Of a stretch of DNA of 64,000 nucleotides, positions 52,831 to 64,000 are shown in pieces. Below the pieces are notes generated by a model that was given only the letters and a program-made list of their open reading frames with translations, was not told the DNA's origin and made no database searches. Within the stretch, counting starts at the first letter, position 1; every line of letters starts with the position of its first letter. The position numbers and the translations under genes are program-made. The DNA is taken from positions 62,001 to 126,000 of the forward strand of contig VWZP01002662.1 in NCBI GenBank assembly GCA_013396995.1, written 5' to 3'. The stretch comes from Dicaeum eximium. Taxonomy: Eukaryota > Chordata > Aves > Passeriformes > Dicaeidae.

Positions 52831-55095
52831 CAGATATTTTCAAACCATGTGATTCTTATGTTTCTTGTGTAAACCCCTATAGAGTCTGCCTTCTATTGTA
52901 TCTCATGAAACTGCTGGTTAGATTGGAACAATTTTCTGAGCAGCTGTAGATCCCTTTTCTTTACCTAGCTGAAGTGAGAAGGTGGTCTGCAATTCAGTTT
53001 TAATCAGGTGTGTTTCTCCTGTTGTACTGAGGAGTCTTTCCCTGTTCTGCCTTGCCCCTTTTTCCTTTTTTACATATGTGCACACATACATGGTGCCTTT
53101 GTAGCAGGATGCCTTGCCTAATTGTAGGTAAAAGAGCTGGAACTATACAATATTTGCAGAAGTTGCTACTGCTGGATGAAGGGAGGCCATGCTGCTTCAG
53201 TGCTGAAAACTGCTGAGACCAGTCTGACTCATCAATTAGAAATTTAAATGCTCTGAGGAAGAACATTTCCTGACAGGAGCTGGCATCAGTGAGCACGTGG
53301 CAGAGAAAGTTCCTGATAAAGCAACCAACAAGTTGTGATGCTGATAATTTATCTAAAGCTGCTGAGCTGACACAGCTGGCCTAGAGACACATGACTGACA
53401 ATCACTTCATATTATGAAACCCCTGTCCCACTTTTTAACCTTAGAGTCTTCTAACATCACCTCTTGGAGTGTGTCTGGAGATTCCTCCCTTGAGTGGAGA
53501 CCCCTCTGCAGGTTACTCCTTGAGGCTGGGCAGAAGAGATTTACTCATAGTCATTGGCTAAGTCTGGATAATTGGAATTTTCCTGGTTTAGACTCATGAA
53601 AAAGATGCAACTCAGCCAATACTTCCCAGATCCAATACAAAAGATTTTGATTTTTCCCTCCCCTTTGTTGAATTGCACATCCATACACAATTCATTCACA
53701 AGAGCATCCCACAGTCATCAACAGACCCAGTATTCTCACTGTCTTCAGTAATAGTTGTTTGACTGGGTCAGAGAAGGCCACTGTGGAAATCATTAGAAAA
53801 CATTTATTTGATAGAATTATCCAAATGCTAAAACATAGATACAATAAACAGATTGGAACCTAAAGAACTTAATGGAAATCATTAGAGAAACTAAATACTC
53901 CAAGCAAAAGCTGAACTGGAGGTGGCATCATGCAGGGCTGAAGAGAAATAAAACTTCAGGGAGGAGGTTGGATAAGAACTGCAACTCTGGTAAAACCAGA
54001 ATAATACAGAGAAACTGCAATATTTAGTGATGAAAAATCAAGGGAGATATGATACACCAACAATTTATAACACTTTTACACTTGTGAAGAATTAGCTTAA
54101 GTTTCTTTAGACATGCACAGACAGAGGCACACTAGATACTCATTTGGCATGAGGCACTCAAGTTACTCGTAAAAAGCAAAAGGGAAACATTACAAACACT
54201 TACCCATAGATAAAAGCTTTTCAGAGTCTCCACACTTGGAGTGAGAATATCTGAGACATTTCCCTGGATCTTCCAGAGATTTGTTGAGCAGGTTATTAAA
54301 GCTCTCAAATATAGAATTAGAGTGATACTGCTGCCTTTGTATGAAGGCTATGAAATCTAACGGGCAGAAACATGGGGGGTTTTATTTATGGTTTTTTTAA
54401 GGAAAATCCCATCCTCCTCTGAGGTACCATGTATCATTCCACTCACTGCTGTAGTAACAGTTGGGTGTAGTATTCCCATATCTGCTTGCCAACACATCCT
54501 TTCATGCTGAAGTCCCCTCATTCCCAGAGGAAAGAAAGGGAAAAAGGAAAAGGTCTCTTTTCCTGCCCTTGAGCAGCCAGAAGGCAAAACAGGGAAGGTG
54601 TTTACACAAATCAGCACCCAGCAGGACTGACCAGACAGACTGTAGCCAGCATATTTATTCCTTCTAAGGCTACATCTCATACCACGGTCAAAAGGCAGCT
54701 TCACACTCTGAGCTCTGTAAAAATCTAAGAACAGGCAACAGTAAAACAATTCAAGCAGCTTTTGTTCCAATGAGAGTTGTAAAGGGAACATGTGAAGGGA
54801 TGAACTCATCTTCTCATCTTTATCCTTCAAACTATCCTTTCTACAGTTCAGTTGTATTTTTTCCCGCATGTTTATGGTTTCACATATTTCTGTCATTACA
54901 ATGGATTGCAAAGATGATAAATCATTCATATATTTAATTAAGTAAGAGAGGAGTGATCAGAAAGAAACTGGTGAAAGTGCTGGAAAATCAGCTTTTAAAA
55001 AGTGAAAAAATAGTGATTTTTAAAAATGCCCAAGTTTGCTACTCATACAGATTAAATAATGAAAAAATGAGAGGTTTATTTTTAACACAAGTTTA
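52831..55095. other. unique DNA with the longest open frame
   Basis: The longest frame in the window lies here: 190 codons on the minus strand at 54357-54929. It has no signal peptide, membrane segment or domain that I recognise, and a plus-strand frame overlaps it (54461-54667). In 64 kb of six-frame sequence one frame of this length is plausible by chance. Nothing else is supported. Confidence 0.5.
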
Positions 55096-55372
55096 TGTAG
55101 AGATAGGACAAGGGGCAGTGGCTTTAAATTCAAAAAGTGGAGGTTTAGATTAGCTGTGAGGAATTAACTCTTTATTGTAAAGGTGGAAAGGCACTGGAAC
55201 AGGTTGCCCAGAGAAGTTTTAGATGTTCCATCCCTGGAAATGTTCAAGGCCAGGCTGGATGGAGCTTTGAGCAACCGGGTCTAGTCACAGGTGTCCCTAC
55301 TCATGTCAAGGAGGTTAGAACTAGATGGTGTTTAAGGTCCTTTCCAAACCATTCTATGACTCTGATTCCATG
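55096..55372 (+). mobile_element. CR1 3' end (5'-truncated copy)
   Basis: About 280 bases of clear CR1 3' region on the plus strand. The markers appear in order: GATAGGACAAGGGGCAGTGG, GGCACTGGAACAGGTTGCCC, AGAGAAGTTTTAGATGTTCC, TCAAGGCCAGGCTGGATGGA, GGAGGTTAGAACTAGATG, and the terminus ACCATTCTATGACTCTGATT. The copy is intact to the 3' terminus and strongly 5'-truncated, as expected from target-primed reverse transcription. It is the least diverged CR1 tail in the window. Confidence 0.95.
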
Positions 55373-56092
55373 TCTTCCAAAGCTGGGTTTGTATTACTTT
55401 GTCAAATGCATTTCCACTTAAAAAATTTAATTTGGCAGAAAGCATATATAATTTCAATGTATAATAAATAAATGCTGCTGAGTAGTGAATTTACTGCTGA
55501 ATACTGAATTTCCTGCAGAGATGCAGTATTCAACAGCAAAATTAGAATTCTTGCAACAGCTCTCTAAAACTGCTCCTTGATTCTAAATCAAGCTTCTCCT
55601 AGAGCTAAGCTGGGAAAAAGGGGAAATGTTGGGACAGGGCAGAAAAAGAAGCTGTGGCTAATTTTTCTGCTGACCTTTAGAAATGTCTCCCTGCTCTGAC
55701 TTGTCTCAACATTCTCAAAAAGTGCAGAGTGACCTATTGCTCTAAGGTTAGCCTCTGAAAGAAAATGTCTGCTTTTACCAATGGAAGAGTCTGAAAATAA
55801 TGGAATAGGTCATCAGAGAAGGTTTAGAAAAGAGTTGTTAAATAGTGGGAAATCTGCTTCATAGCTCTGTCTTTATAACTTCTCAAAGAAAAAGTGCAGA
55901 AATAGCTGCATCACAGAATACAGCTACCTACATGGAGAGCTAAACTTCAGTGAAGGTTTCTACAGTACAGCAAAGGTATAAGAACTTCCAGTGCTTGGAA
56001 GACACACACATAGACACCAGGTCTGCAAAGGAAGCAGACCTAAAAAACTTTTCACATTTTCATAGGATGCTTATCTCTGGAACTGCCAGAAT
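55373..56092. other. unique DNA, one short inverted repeat
   Basis: This holds no gene. It includes an inverted repeat: CTGCTGAATACTG (55494-55506) and CAGTATTCAACAG (55524-55536), 13-base arms with one mismatch around 17 bases. Confidence 0.6.
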
Positions 56093-57405
56093 TTCACAGA
56101 ATGACAGAATTTTGTTAAAAATAGTCTGAAGGTCAGCTAGCCCAACCCTCTGCTCAAAGCAGGATAACTTCAAAGTCATATCAGACTGCTCAGAGCTCTG
56201 TCTAGATGAATTTTGAATATCTTCAAGGACAAGATATTTCACAACCTCTCTGTGTGACATGGTCCACTCTTCAAAAACCTGTAAAGGGGATTTCTTTACC
56301 CAATAGGAAATAGAAACTTGTCATCATGCATTTCTCATCCCCTCCTTCTTGTCCTTTAGCATTAACACCTGAGAAGAGTCTGGATTTCTATTTTCTAGCA
56401 ACCACCCACTACACTGTTTAATGTGTCAAGTATTCCTCTTCAAACTCCTCTTCTTCTGGATTAAGAAAACCACTTCCATCAGCTTCCTCTTAAAATGTTA
56501 CATATTTCTGTTCCTTTGTCATCTCAGTGGTCATTCTTTGGACTCCTTCTATCTTCCAGCTGGTAAATCTCTCTTGTGGGTAGGAGTGGGTGGAAATGGA
56601 GATATGACTCTAGAGGCAGACTCAAAATTGCAGGGCAGATGAGAGTAATTGCATCAACCTGCTGCTTATGCTCTTACTAACTGACCAGTGTGCTGCAAGG
56701 CTTCACTGTTAAAGGACACACTGCTGATTCATGTTGGACCTGCTGCTCACTGAGACTCTCCAGATCTTCTCCTGCAGGGCTGTCACCTGCTTAGCTCACC
56801 TACAGCCTGTGCTGAGCATGGGGCTGTTCACCCCAGATGCTCAGATGTCTTTGTGGAATTGGACAAGTTTCCCATCAGCCAGCTCCTCTAGCTTTTTGAG
56901 TTCTCTCTGCCCTTTATCAGAGTCCTGCCCCTCCAGGATTGGTGTCAATCCTCAAGCTTGGCAGGAGCTCTTCTCTATCATTCAGGTTGTTGGTGAACAC
57001 ATTAAACAGTGGCAGAACACCAATGTTGAAGTACTGGCCATTGCCTTCTGAGCCCAGTGGCCCATCCAGTTTTTCATGTACTCTGCAGGTCCCTCAACAA
57101 ATCTATATCTACCCAGCTCATCTATAAGAATATAGTTCATAGAATTAGGATCAAATAACCTGATAAAGTCAAGATAGCATCCACTACTCTTCCTTTTTCA
57201 CACAGCCAGCTGCCATTTCTTCAGAGAAGGCAATCCAGATCATCAGGCGTCATTTGCCCTTGGTATGCCTATGTTGAGTATTCCCAACCACTTTCTTGTT
57301 AGTGGGCTTGGAAACAATTGAATTTTATCCACAGTACTCTCAGACTAAGGTGTAGATAAGCAGCATGCAACTTATCTGATCTTGTTCTGCTTTGCCTAAT
57401 ATAGA
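56093..57405 (-). mobile_element. degraded long CR1 copy with RT remnant
   Basis: Read as the reverse complement, this is a CR1 copy of about 1.3 kb running from the reverse-transcriptase palm region to the 3' terminus at 56093. Visible markers on the plus strand include TTCACAGAATGACAG and CAACCCTCTGCTC (3' end), CACAACCTCTCTGTGTGACA (3' UTR), and in the coding part ATAAAGTCAAGATAGCATCC and CATTTGCCCTTGGTATGCCT. The minus-strand translation of 56980-57007 reads FNVFTNNLN, matching the block FNIFIDDLN in the other CR1 copy at 62205. The following active-site block (about 56943-56955) is no longer readable in frame. Many indels and stops are present, so it is a dead, old insertion. The 106-codon plus-strand frame inside it (56731-57051) is antisense and not a gene. 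CR1 ORF2 normally encodes an endonuclease plus reverse transcriptase used for its own insertion. Confidence 0.8.
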
Positions 57406-60400
57406 TTGTCCCCTCAATAAGCATTTAGCTGCAAATAATAAAAAGGAATGTTGAATCAATAAACAATTTAAATCTATTCTTGTGGCCTCACTTAAAATTA
57501 AGGTGGATAAGAACAAATTCCATGCTTAATTTTCCTTGTCTACTCATGCTGGGTAGCAGTGAGAAAGGAAATAGACAATACATGACTTTGGGCAAATTTT
57601 ATCTTCACTGCTGTGAAATCCAGACTATGGTTAGACTGGAGAGGGGCAACAAAATGGTATGAAGGTGCACTTGCTTATTTTCTCCTGCTCCTACAATCCC
57701 TTTAATCTCAGTTCTTCACTGTTTCTTCCATTTCTCTTCTTTGCTGTCCTATCTGTTATTACTACCAACCACTTGGTGTGGAAAAGTGCACACAAGCAAC
57801 TATTTGGTTTTTGTATCAATTCATTCTCATAAATAAAAAAACAAGCAAGCCACATGGTATTATAGGAGTGGAAACACATTTTTTTTCTGCAATTGTTTAC
57901 AAAGAATATTTAGTAAATCACTTTTCTGCTAGAGTTGGGGCATGCACCTTCAGGACAGAGGACTATCATATCTTGTTTCAGTCAAATGTGAAGGATATGG
58001 TTCCACTCTATTGGTTCAGTCTTAGTCTTACATCAACTTAGCCCTGGAGAGGGTTGCAACAGCACTATTAAGGATGGGATGAAATAAATATAAATGCAAA
58101 GACATGTTTGTAAATTGAGAAAAAGGAAAAATGGAGCAGGGATTAAGCATAGCATGTAAAAGTAGACAGGGCAAAATTAACAGCGGTAAAACTGGTAAAT
58201 GCTGAAGAATGTGCTGCTCATACCCAGATCATGGCAGGGATTACTCACTAGCTGTAGGCCTGTGCTCTGGTGGAGGAGGGGGGTTTATAGCCCAGTGCCA
58301 TTTCTCTTCCTGTTATTCAAACAAGAATATACTCTGTAGCCAGAAGATGCCCAAACCAAGAAAACAACACAGCACCCATCATCTCAATGTCACACACGAG
58401 TCATCCCCATCAGACTACTCAGACACAGGTATCTAGGAGTTTACGAATATGAAGCCAAAGAGTCACTTTACCCACAAACAAAAATAACCTCTCCCTTCTC
58501 CAGTCTCACACAGTTTTCTTGCAATCCAATGGCCTTGTATCCAATGGTCTTGTATCCCTTTTCCCACCCTCCTCTGGAAGACAATAAATGCTTAGAATGA
58601 AATCAAGCATGCTATTGCAGGGGCTATTACTGGACACTGAGAAAGAGCTGAAAATGATTCACACATATCACAATTTGTAGCAGGAATTAGTCCCTGACAG
58701 GCAATTGTCACTATAAGAAGTTTACAAAGATTACAATTTCCTTATTGAAGCTCCAGGACTACTTAGAGCTACTCTTCTTTAGGATTTCATTACTATGATC
58801 ATCAGATACTTGCCTTTGATATCTTTAGAAAGAGAATTTGGATATTGCTGAATTATGATGGCCACATCTGTTTAATTTTTATTGCATACTAACACAGAAA
58901 ATATTTAAACCACTCATTCCTCTGTTCCCTACACACAGTGCCTGGGACCACCCTGCTGCCAAGAGAAAATCCCCTGCCACTGTTCTGGCTCAACAAAGTG
59001 CCCAGATGAAGCTTCCATTTTCCACACTTGATTTTAGCACTAATCAGTTACATACTTGCAGGAAAACACCTTTGGATCAATTTCAAAATTCTCTACTAAG
59101 CAAACTGCTTTGGAAGTGTTATAAAAGTCAGACCCACCCTTTCCCCTGTGATAAGTGGTTTGTAGTAGCACTTGGTAGATGTGTGGATAAACCCAACACT
59201 AACAGCTCCTGAGTACAGTCAGTTTGTCTGGAACTGTAGTGTATCTTAAAATTTCAGCTTGAGACTGTACCATTGAAATGCAGCTCATAAGAGATAACAA
59301 GGGGAGCTGTGTCCTTTCAGCACCTGAAGGATCAGTGTGTGACACTTCAAAGTTCAGTAGATTGCATCAATCAGCATTGCAGTGTCCCCTGTTAGCAAAA
59401 TAATGCCATAAGGAGGCAACAGTACCTACATCAGAATAAAATTACCTGTGGACAGTTACAAAAATGAGTTGCAAATAAAATAAGCTATTTTATGGTGTAT
59501 ACTGCAAAAACATCACCTGCCCTCAAAGTGCAGATTAACTTGTGTTAGAATAGTTGTACCTAAACCTTCATTTCCCTTAGGTTCAGCCTATATGGATATA
59601 AATGTCTATAAAGACTGCCTTGGGCATCTGCATTATCCTACCAGGCTGCAGCTCACCAAATCTGGGAAGTCAGGAGAGTTTTCATATAAACAACACAAGA
59701 CCCAGACATAAACAGAATGTATTGATCCCTGAGGTATAGGGCTGCTTTTGACTAAAAATCCATTAGCTTTTCAAAATAAAAATAATAAATAAAATATAAA
59801 CAGTCCAATCATCACAGCATCCCAACTGCAATCACAGCAGTCTTTGTTTAGGCAGATTTTCCATACTGCCATTTAAGCATATGAGAACAAGAGTTTTTCA
59901 TCCACCCGTCACCACCCGCAGGGAAGGCAGGCCACAAAGAACCAGGGGACATGGCTCTCTTATTTTTTCCCTACCAAATTGTTAAATTCTGGCAGTCCCT
60001 CCTGTGCCATACTGCTTCACTGCTATGCCTTCTGCTAGTAAAGGGCAGCTCATACAGCTACCCTCATATCTGGACATTCATAACCACTGCCAGCAGCATG
60101 CTTCCTTTGCAAAGTTCTCTCAGGACAGAGGAACTCAGCAATCTTAGCACTTCCAATAAGAGTGAAAAAGAGTCTGATTTTAACAAGGAGAATCAGCAAA
60201 TTTCCTTCCTGAATGGGGGAACTTAATCTGAAGTGCATCTGTAATGTTGTTTACAGGATTTCAGTAGCTGTGAGAATAGGTGCACAATCGAGGACATCAG
60301 TTAGGGGTTTTTTTTTGTTTGTTCTTAGGGGATGTTGAATCTTTTTCCTGGTGCTTAGTGATTGCAATTAATCCCACCCAATGTCTATAAAGGAAAAAAG

Positions 60401-62204
60401 GAAAAGCACTTGATGCAAAACAGCAGAAAATGAATAACCTAAACTGTAACACCCTGTGGCACTCTGTGACAGAGCTAATCCCATACACTAACATGCAGTG
60501 GCACCCTTAGGAGAAGCTTGGTGAGATAAAGCTGTTCAGGGAGCAAGAAAGGCAATTCTGATGCTGTTTGTACATTTGATGAAGAGTTTTAGAGTTACCA
60601 CTCCGCAGCAGAGATATGGCTGGCGTTACTGGAAGGATAAGTGTACATAACACTGCAGTGCCAGCTCCTTGTGTGGGCAATCACTCCTTTCCTTGGAGGT
60701 GCAGCCAACCTGTAATTAATGCTAGAGAAGAAACTGGGCCAAATGTTGTGGTTACAATGATATTCCTTCCTGTACTTCTGGATGCACTGATAAAAATCAT
60801 CCTCATCCCAGCAGTATTTCCTGCTGCAGCCTGTGCAGACCTATAAAAGGTACAGAAAAGCCTTCTCTGCTCATTCCAGTGCCATTTCCCTCATCTCATC
60901 CAGCAGAGATTCAACTTCTGGTTACTCATCTGACTTTTACTGCTAAAACAGCACCACAGCATTCATTACTCCTTGTGGTTTTCTGTATATGTTTGCAAAG
61001 AGATAGCGTGAGATCCACTTGGCTGCTTCCAAAGATGAATGCACAGAACTCGCACGGAACTGAAGTTTAATTCTGGCTGTGTACCTTTACAATCCAATCT
61101 ATAGAAGATCCAGTTTTTGAGCAAAGGAGTTTTCTCCTGGTAAGTAAGCTTCAAGTATTTCCATCAGAATTGTCTTTTCTTTTCTGTTGATATTCTGTGC
61201 ATCTGGAGTCAAACTTTATCTCCTTAGAGGTCTTTTAGAACTGATTGTACAGTCCTTCAGTAGCTCATAGACATTCTAGATCCTGATTAATTCAATCTCC
61301 CTTACAATGAAAAAGTACCATAATTCTTAATTGTAGAAAGGAAAAAAACCCTGTGTATTTACTGAAAAGAAGTTTCAAAACAAATGCAACACATTGAAGG
61401 ACCAGAAATATATAGGAGACAGAAAAGCTGTTCTCATTCTGGAAAAATGTAATTGACCAAAATTTATGGTTGTTTAAACCAGAAGACTTCCCAAGAAGCC
61501 AAGGCTCAGTGATGACACAAAACCCTTACAAATGCTATAAAACTGTCCTGATACAATTTATTTAGGAGAATCAGATCAGTTCAGGACAAGGAAAAGGAAA
61601 TTAATCAGCATCCTCTTTAGAGAAAGTTAGTTGTTAATCTTTAGTTGCTAATTTTAATTAATGAGTCTTGGAAAAACACTGAGTTTGTAGGAGAAGTAAT
61701 ATACAGACTTATCTGCAAAAATAGCTTCTTCTAGGAGACTGACCAGTGTGTACACAGACACAGAGACATTCAAAGAGCTGCACTTATCTGAATGTAGCTT
61801 CTATCACTTGCCAATAGTGGCCAATAGTGCAAGTCACCTGTTCACATGGGGACTGGGGACTCCTGCTCAAACACCAACAGAGTTCTAAGTCCCTGTCAAA
61901 AAGCCAAGGACTGCCTCCTTCTTCCAAACCTGCAGACTTGGTAGGCCAAAAAGAGCAAAACATACTTGGAAAAAGTCAGAAAACATTAAGAAAATTACGT
62001 GGTAAGATTTTTCTCCCCTAGAAAGTGCTTGCAACAGTCCTGAACAACTACCTAGGCAACCGATTCCCCCCTCATAATTACTCTTTATTCACTGTTTGTT
62101 GTCTTGAGTTAACAGAGCCAAATATTTGCATACATTCCCTCTCAGTTCCTTAAATAAATGCTAACTGAGCAGCAATGTTCCCACATAACCCAATTCAGAG
62201 TGTA
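57406..62204. other. unique DNA, no gene recognised
   Basis: I can support no gene. Two small tandem duplications occur: 15-base units at 58524-58538 and 58539-58553 (one difference; core CCAATGG), and 10-base units GCCAATAGTG at 61810-61819 and 61820-61829. Frames are all under about 95 codons and unrecognised (for example plus 57778-58041 and plus 59951-60226). Confidence 0.55.
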
Positions 62205-63405
62205 TACCCAGTGGCAGCAAGGTCAGGTGACACAGAGGAATACAGAGATGCTGCTCGCCACTGTAGGGAGAAAATTCATGTGGCCAAAGCTCAACGGGAG
62301 TTGAAGCTTCCAGAAACTTGGGGGATAATAAAAAGTTTTTCCAAATATATTTATGGCAATAGTCAGTGTAAAAAAACATCAGCCCATTCCAGGATGAGGA
62401 TGGTCACCTCACAAACAGGGACAGGGACAAGGCAGAGGTGTTTAATGCATTCTTTACCTCTGTCTTCAGCACCAGTGATGAGCCAAGGGGCTGTTAGAGC
62501 CCTGAGCTGGAGGACAATGACTGTGAGAATGATCAGCTCCCAGCCAACCCTGAAATTTCATGGTATCTGCTGCTCCAGCTGGATCCCTATAAATCTATGG
62601 AGCCTCGTGGGATTAATCTGCGATTCCTCAAAGAGTTAGCTGATGTAATTGCAAAACCTCTCTCAAACATTCTCAAGTGATCTTGGGAATTTGGAGTCCA
62701 CTGGAAGTTGGTGAATGTTGTACCAATTTTCAAAAAGGGCAAGAAGGAGGATTTCAGAAACTACAGGCCTGTCAGTCTCATTTCAGTGTCTGGTAAAGTT
62801 ATGGAGAAGATTGTTTAGGGAGGTATTGAAAAACACCTGAAAGACAAATACGGTCCTTGGTCACAGCCAGCACAACTTCATGAGTGGAAAGTCCTGCTTA
62901 TCAAACCAGATTTCCTTTTACAACAGGTTAACCCACCTACTTGGTCTAGAAAAGCCAGTAGGCATAATCTTTTCAGACTTCAGTGAAGTTTTTGCTACTG
63001 TCACAACATTCTTCTGAACAAAATGTCCATCCCACAGCTGGATAGTCATGTTACAGGTTGGGTGAGCAACTGGCCCACAGGTCAGGTACAGAGGGTTACA
63101 GTGAATGGGGTGACATCAGACTGGGGACCTGTCGCTAGTGGGGTCCCACAGGGCTCCATCCTCAGCCCTGTGCTCTTCAATATCTTCATTGATGACTTGA
63201 ACACAGGACTGGAAGGCATAGTAAGTTTGGCAACAACACTAAATTGGGATGAGCTGTTGGCTCCCTCAAGGGCAGAGAGGCCTTGCAGAGAGATCTTGAA
63301 AAATTAGAGAGATGGGGAATCACCAACAGTGTGAAGTTCAACAAGGCAAAGTGCTGGATTCTGCATCTGGGATGTGGCAACCCTGGCTGTATGCATAGAG
63401 TAACA
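62205..63405 (+). pseudogene. CR1 ORF2 reverse-transcriptase pseudogene
   Basis: About 1.2 kb of the CR1 non-LTR retrotransposon pol gene. Readable blocks appear in order: GDTEEYRDAARHCREKIH (from about 62225); then, after frame shifts, 62720-62815 with FKKGKKEDFRNYRPVSL and SGKVMEKIV, ended by TAG at 62816-62818; then the frame at 63023-63307 with WVSNWPTGQVQRVTVNGV, GVPQGSILSPVLFNIFIDDL and GLEG. Just before the catalytic block the frame is lost by an apparent 4-base deletion. In the shifted frame the block reads KFGNNTK, so the two catalytic aspartates of the usual FADD box are both asparagine (63232-63237), followed by TGA. The next recognisable piece is around CTGCATCTGGGATGTGGCAA. The element then stops near 63405 without the C-terminal part, 3' UTR or terminus. 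The endonuclease end is also missing. Enzyme activity is excluded. Confidence 0.93.
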
Positions 63406-64000
63406 GCTCCTGCCTTGCAGAGCTTTGCCTTTTAAAGCTTTTGAGATGACTGCATACGTTCATTTCACCATTCAACAAGCCTCCATAGCAGACTGGCTGC
63501 TGGCAACACCAGCCTCAGCCTCCTGAAAAAGCTGTGGAGTACTCCTCACTTGCTCTTCCAGAAGTTATCCACATTCCTCAGGCACACTGAGTAGATCTGG
63601 CCATAGCTGGGTTTTATTGCATCATTACAATCGAGCCAGTAGAGCCCCTCCTATGAATACATAAAATGTGCTTAAAATCAAAGCAGAATTTTGAGGCACC
63701 GTATTTGCAAAATTATGTTAATATTTAATATTAAATACGTGACCAGCCAAAAAACCAAAATCAAGAGGTAGTTGTAAAATTTTTATTCAAGTGCATAAGG
63801 AGTTAAAAAAAATATTGAAAAAAAGCATGTGGAATGAAGATCTTTGAGATTGTGAGTCTCAAGATTACTCAATCAAACTGGAACTGGTGCAGGGAAATCA
63901 GGGACAGACCAGGGGAAGGTATTGCTGATAGAGCATGACTCAACCAGTTCCAATAAAGACAGAAAATGTACCAAGCATCCATTATGACAGAGTCTGAGAA
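63406..64000. other. unique DNA at window edge
   Basis: I recognise nothing in this stretch. The missing 3' part of the CR1 pseudogene is not found here, and no new repeat or gene is evident before the window ends. Confidence 0.6.

Noticed and set aside
54357..54929. 190-codon minus-strand open frame, the longest in the window
   Set aside because: No recognisable domain, a plus-strand frame overlaps part of it, and one frame of this length is plausible by chance over 64 kb in six frames.
56731..57051. 106-codon plus-strand frame
   Set aside because: It is the antisense of the degraded CR1 polymerase at 56093-57405.
62175..62639. 154-codon plus-strand frame taken as a host gene
   Set aside because: Its first part reads as CR1 ORF2; after an internal frame shift the remainder is out of phase with the element and meaningless.
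1..64000. CRISPR arrays, operons, riboswitches, tRNA or rRNA genes
   Set aside because: No regularly spaced repeats, no clustered co-directional genes and no recognisable tRNA B-box or rRNA sequence; the DNA is of animal type. A tRNAscan or Rfam run could still find a small RNA missed by eye.

Overview
The window looks like gene-poor, AT-rich nuclear DNA from a bird, either intergenic or deep intronic. The main evidence is a set of CR1 (chicken repeat 1) non-LTR retrotransposon remnants. Several keep the recognisable CR1 3' end, a run resembling CCTTCCAACCCAAACCATTC followed by CTATGATTCTA, and two keep parts of the CR1 reverse transcriptase. CR1 also occurs in crocodilians and turtles. The form of the tails and the low overall repeat load fit a bird best, but the species cannot be named from this sequence.

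I found no protein-coding gene I can name, no confident RNA gene, no CRISPR array and no bacterial-type operon. Open reading frames are short (the longest is 190 codons), unrelated to each other, often open on both strands, and have no recognised domains apart from CR1 pieces. The best single coding candidate is a minus-strand open stretch at 21532-21840. It has balanced, protein-like codon content, a small local cluster of CpGs and an acceptor-like sequence at its 5' side. I could not identify its product, so it is given at low confidence.

Layout: 1-13.9 kb is unique AT-rich DNA with a TAAAA microsatellite (7.66-7.72 kb) and A-rich tracts. 13.9-14.5 kb has a perfect palindrome, a T/G tract with long G runs, and two small CR1 pieces. 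16.8-18.6 kb has a poly(A) run, a perfect hairpin and a possible LTR fragment. 21.5-21.8 kb holds the candidate exon. 23-33.8 kb has small tandem duplications, two CR1 3' ends, a purine-rich tract and an AT-rich minisatellite. 36-49 kb is mostly unique, with an A-rich tract, an AT/GT microsatellite, a perfect palindrome, a 13-bp direct repeat and one CR1 3' end. 52-64 kb is the most repeat-rich part: an old CR1 trace, a clear CR1 3' end (55.1-55.4 kb), a long degraded minus-strand CR1 (56.1-57.4 kb) and a plus-strand CR1 reverse-transcriptase pseudogene (62.2-63.4 kb).

There is no evidence that these features act together. The CR1 copies are independent, inactive insertions. I did not find a new biological system here; the findings are small structures and one candidate exon to check.
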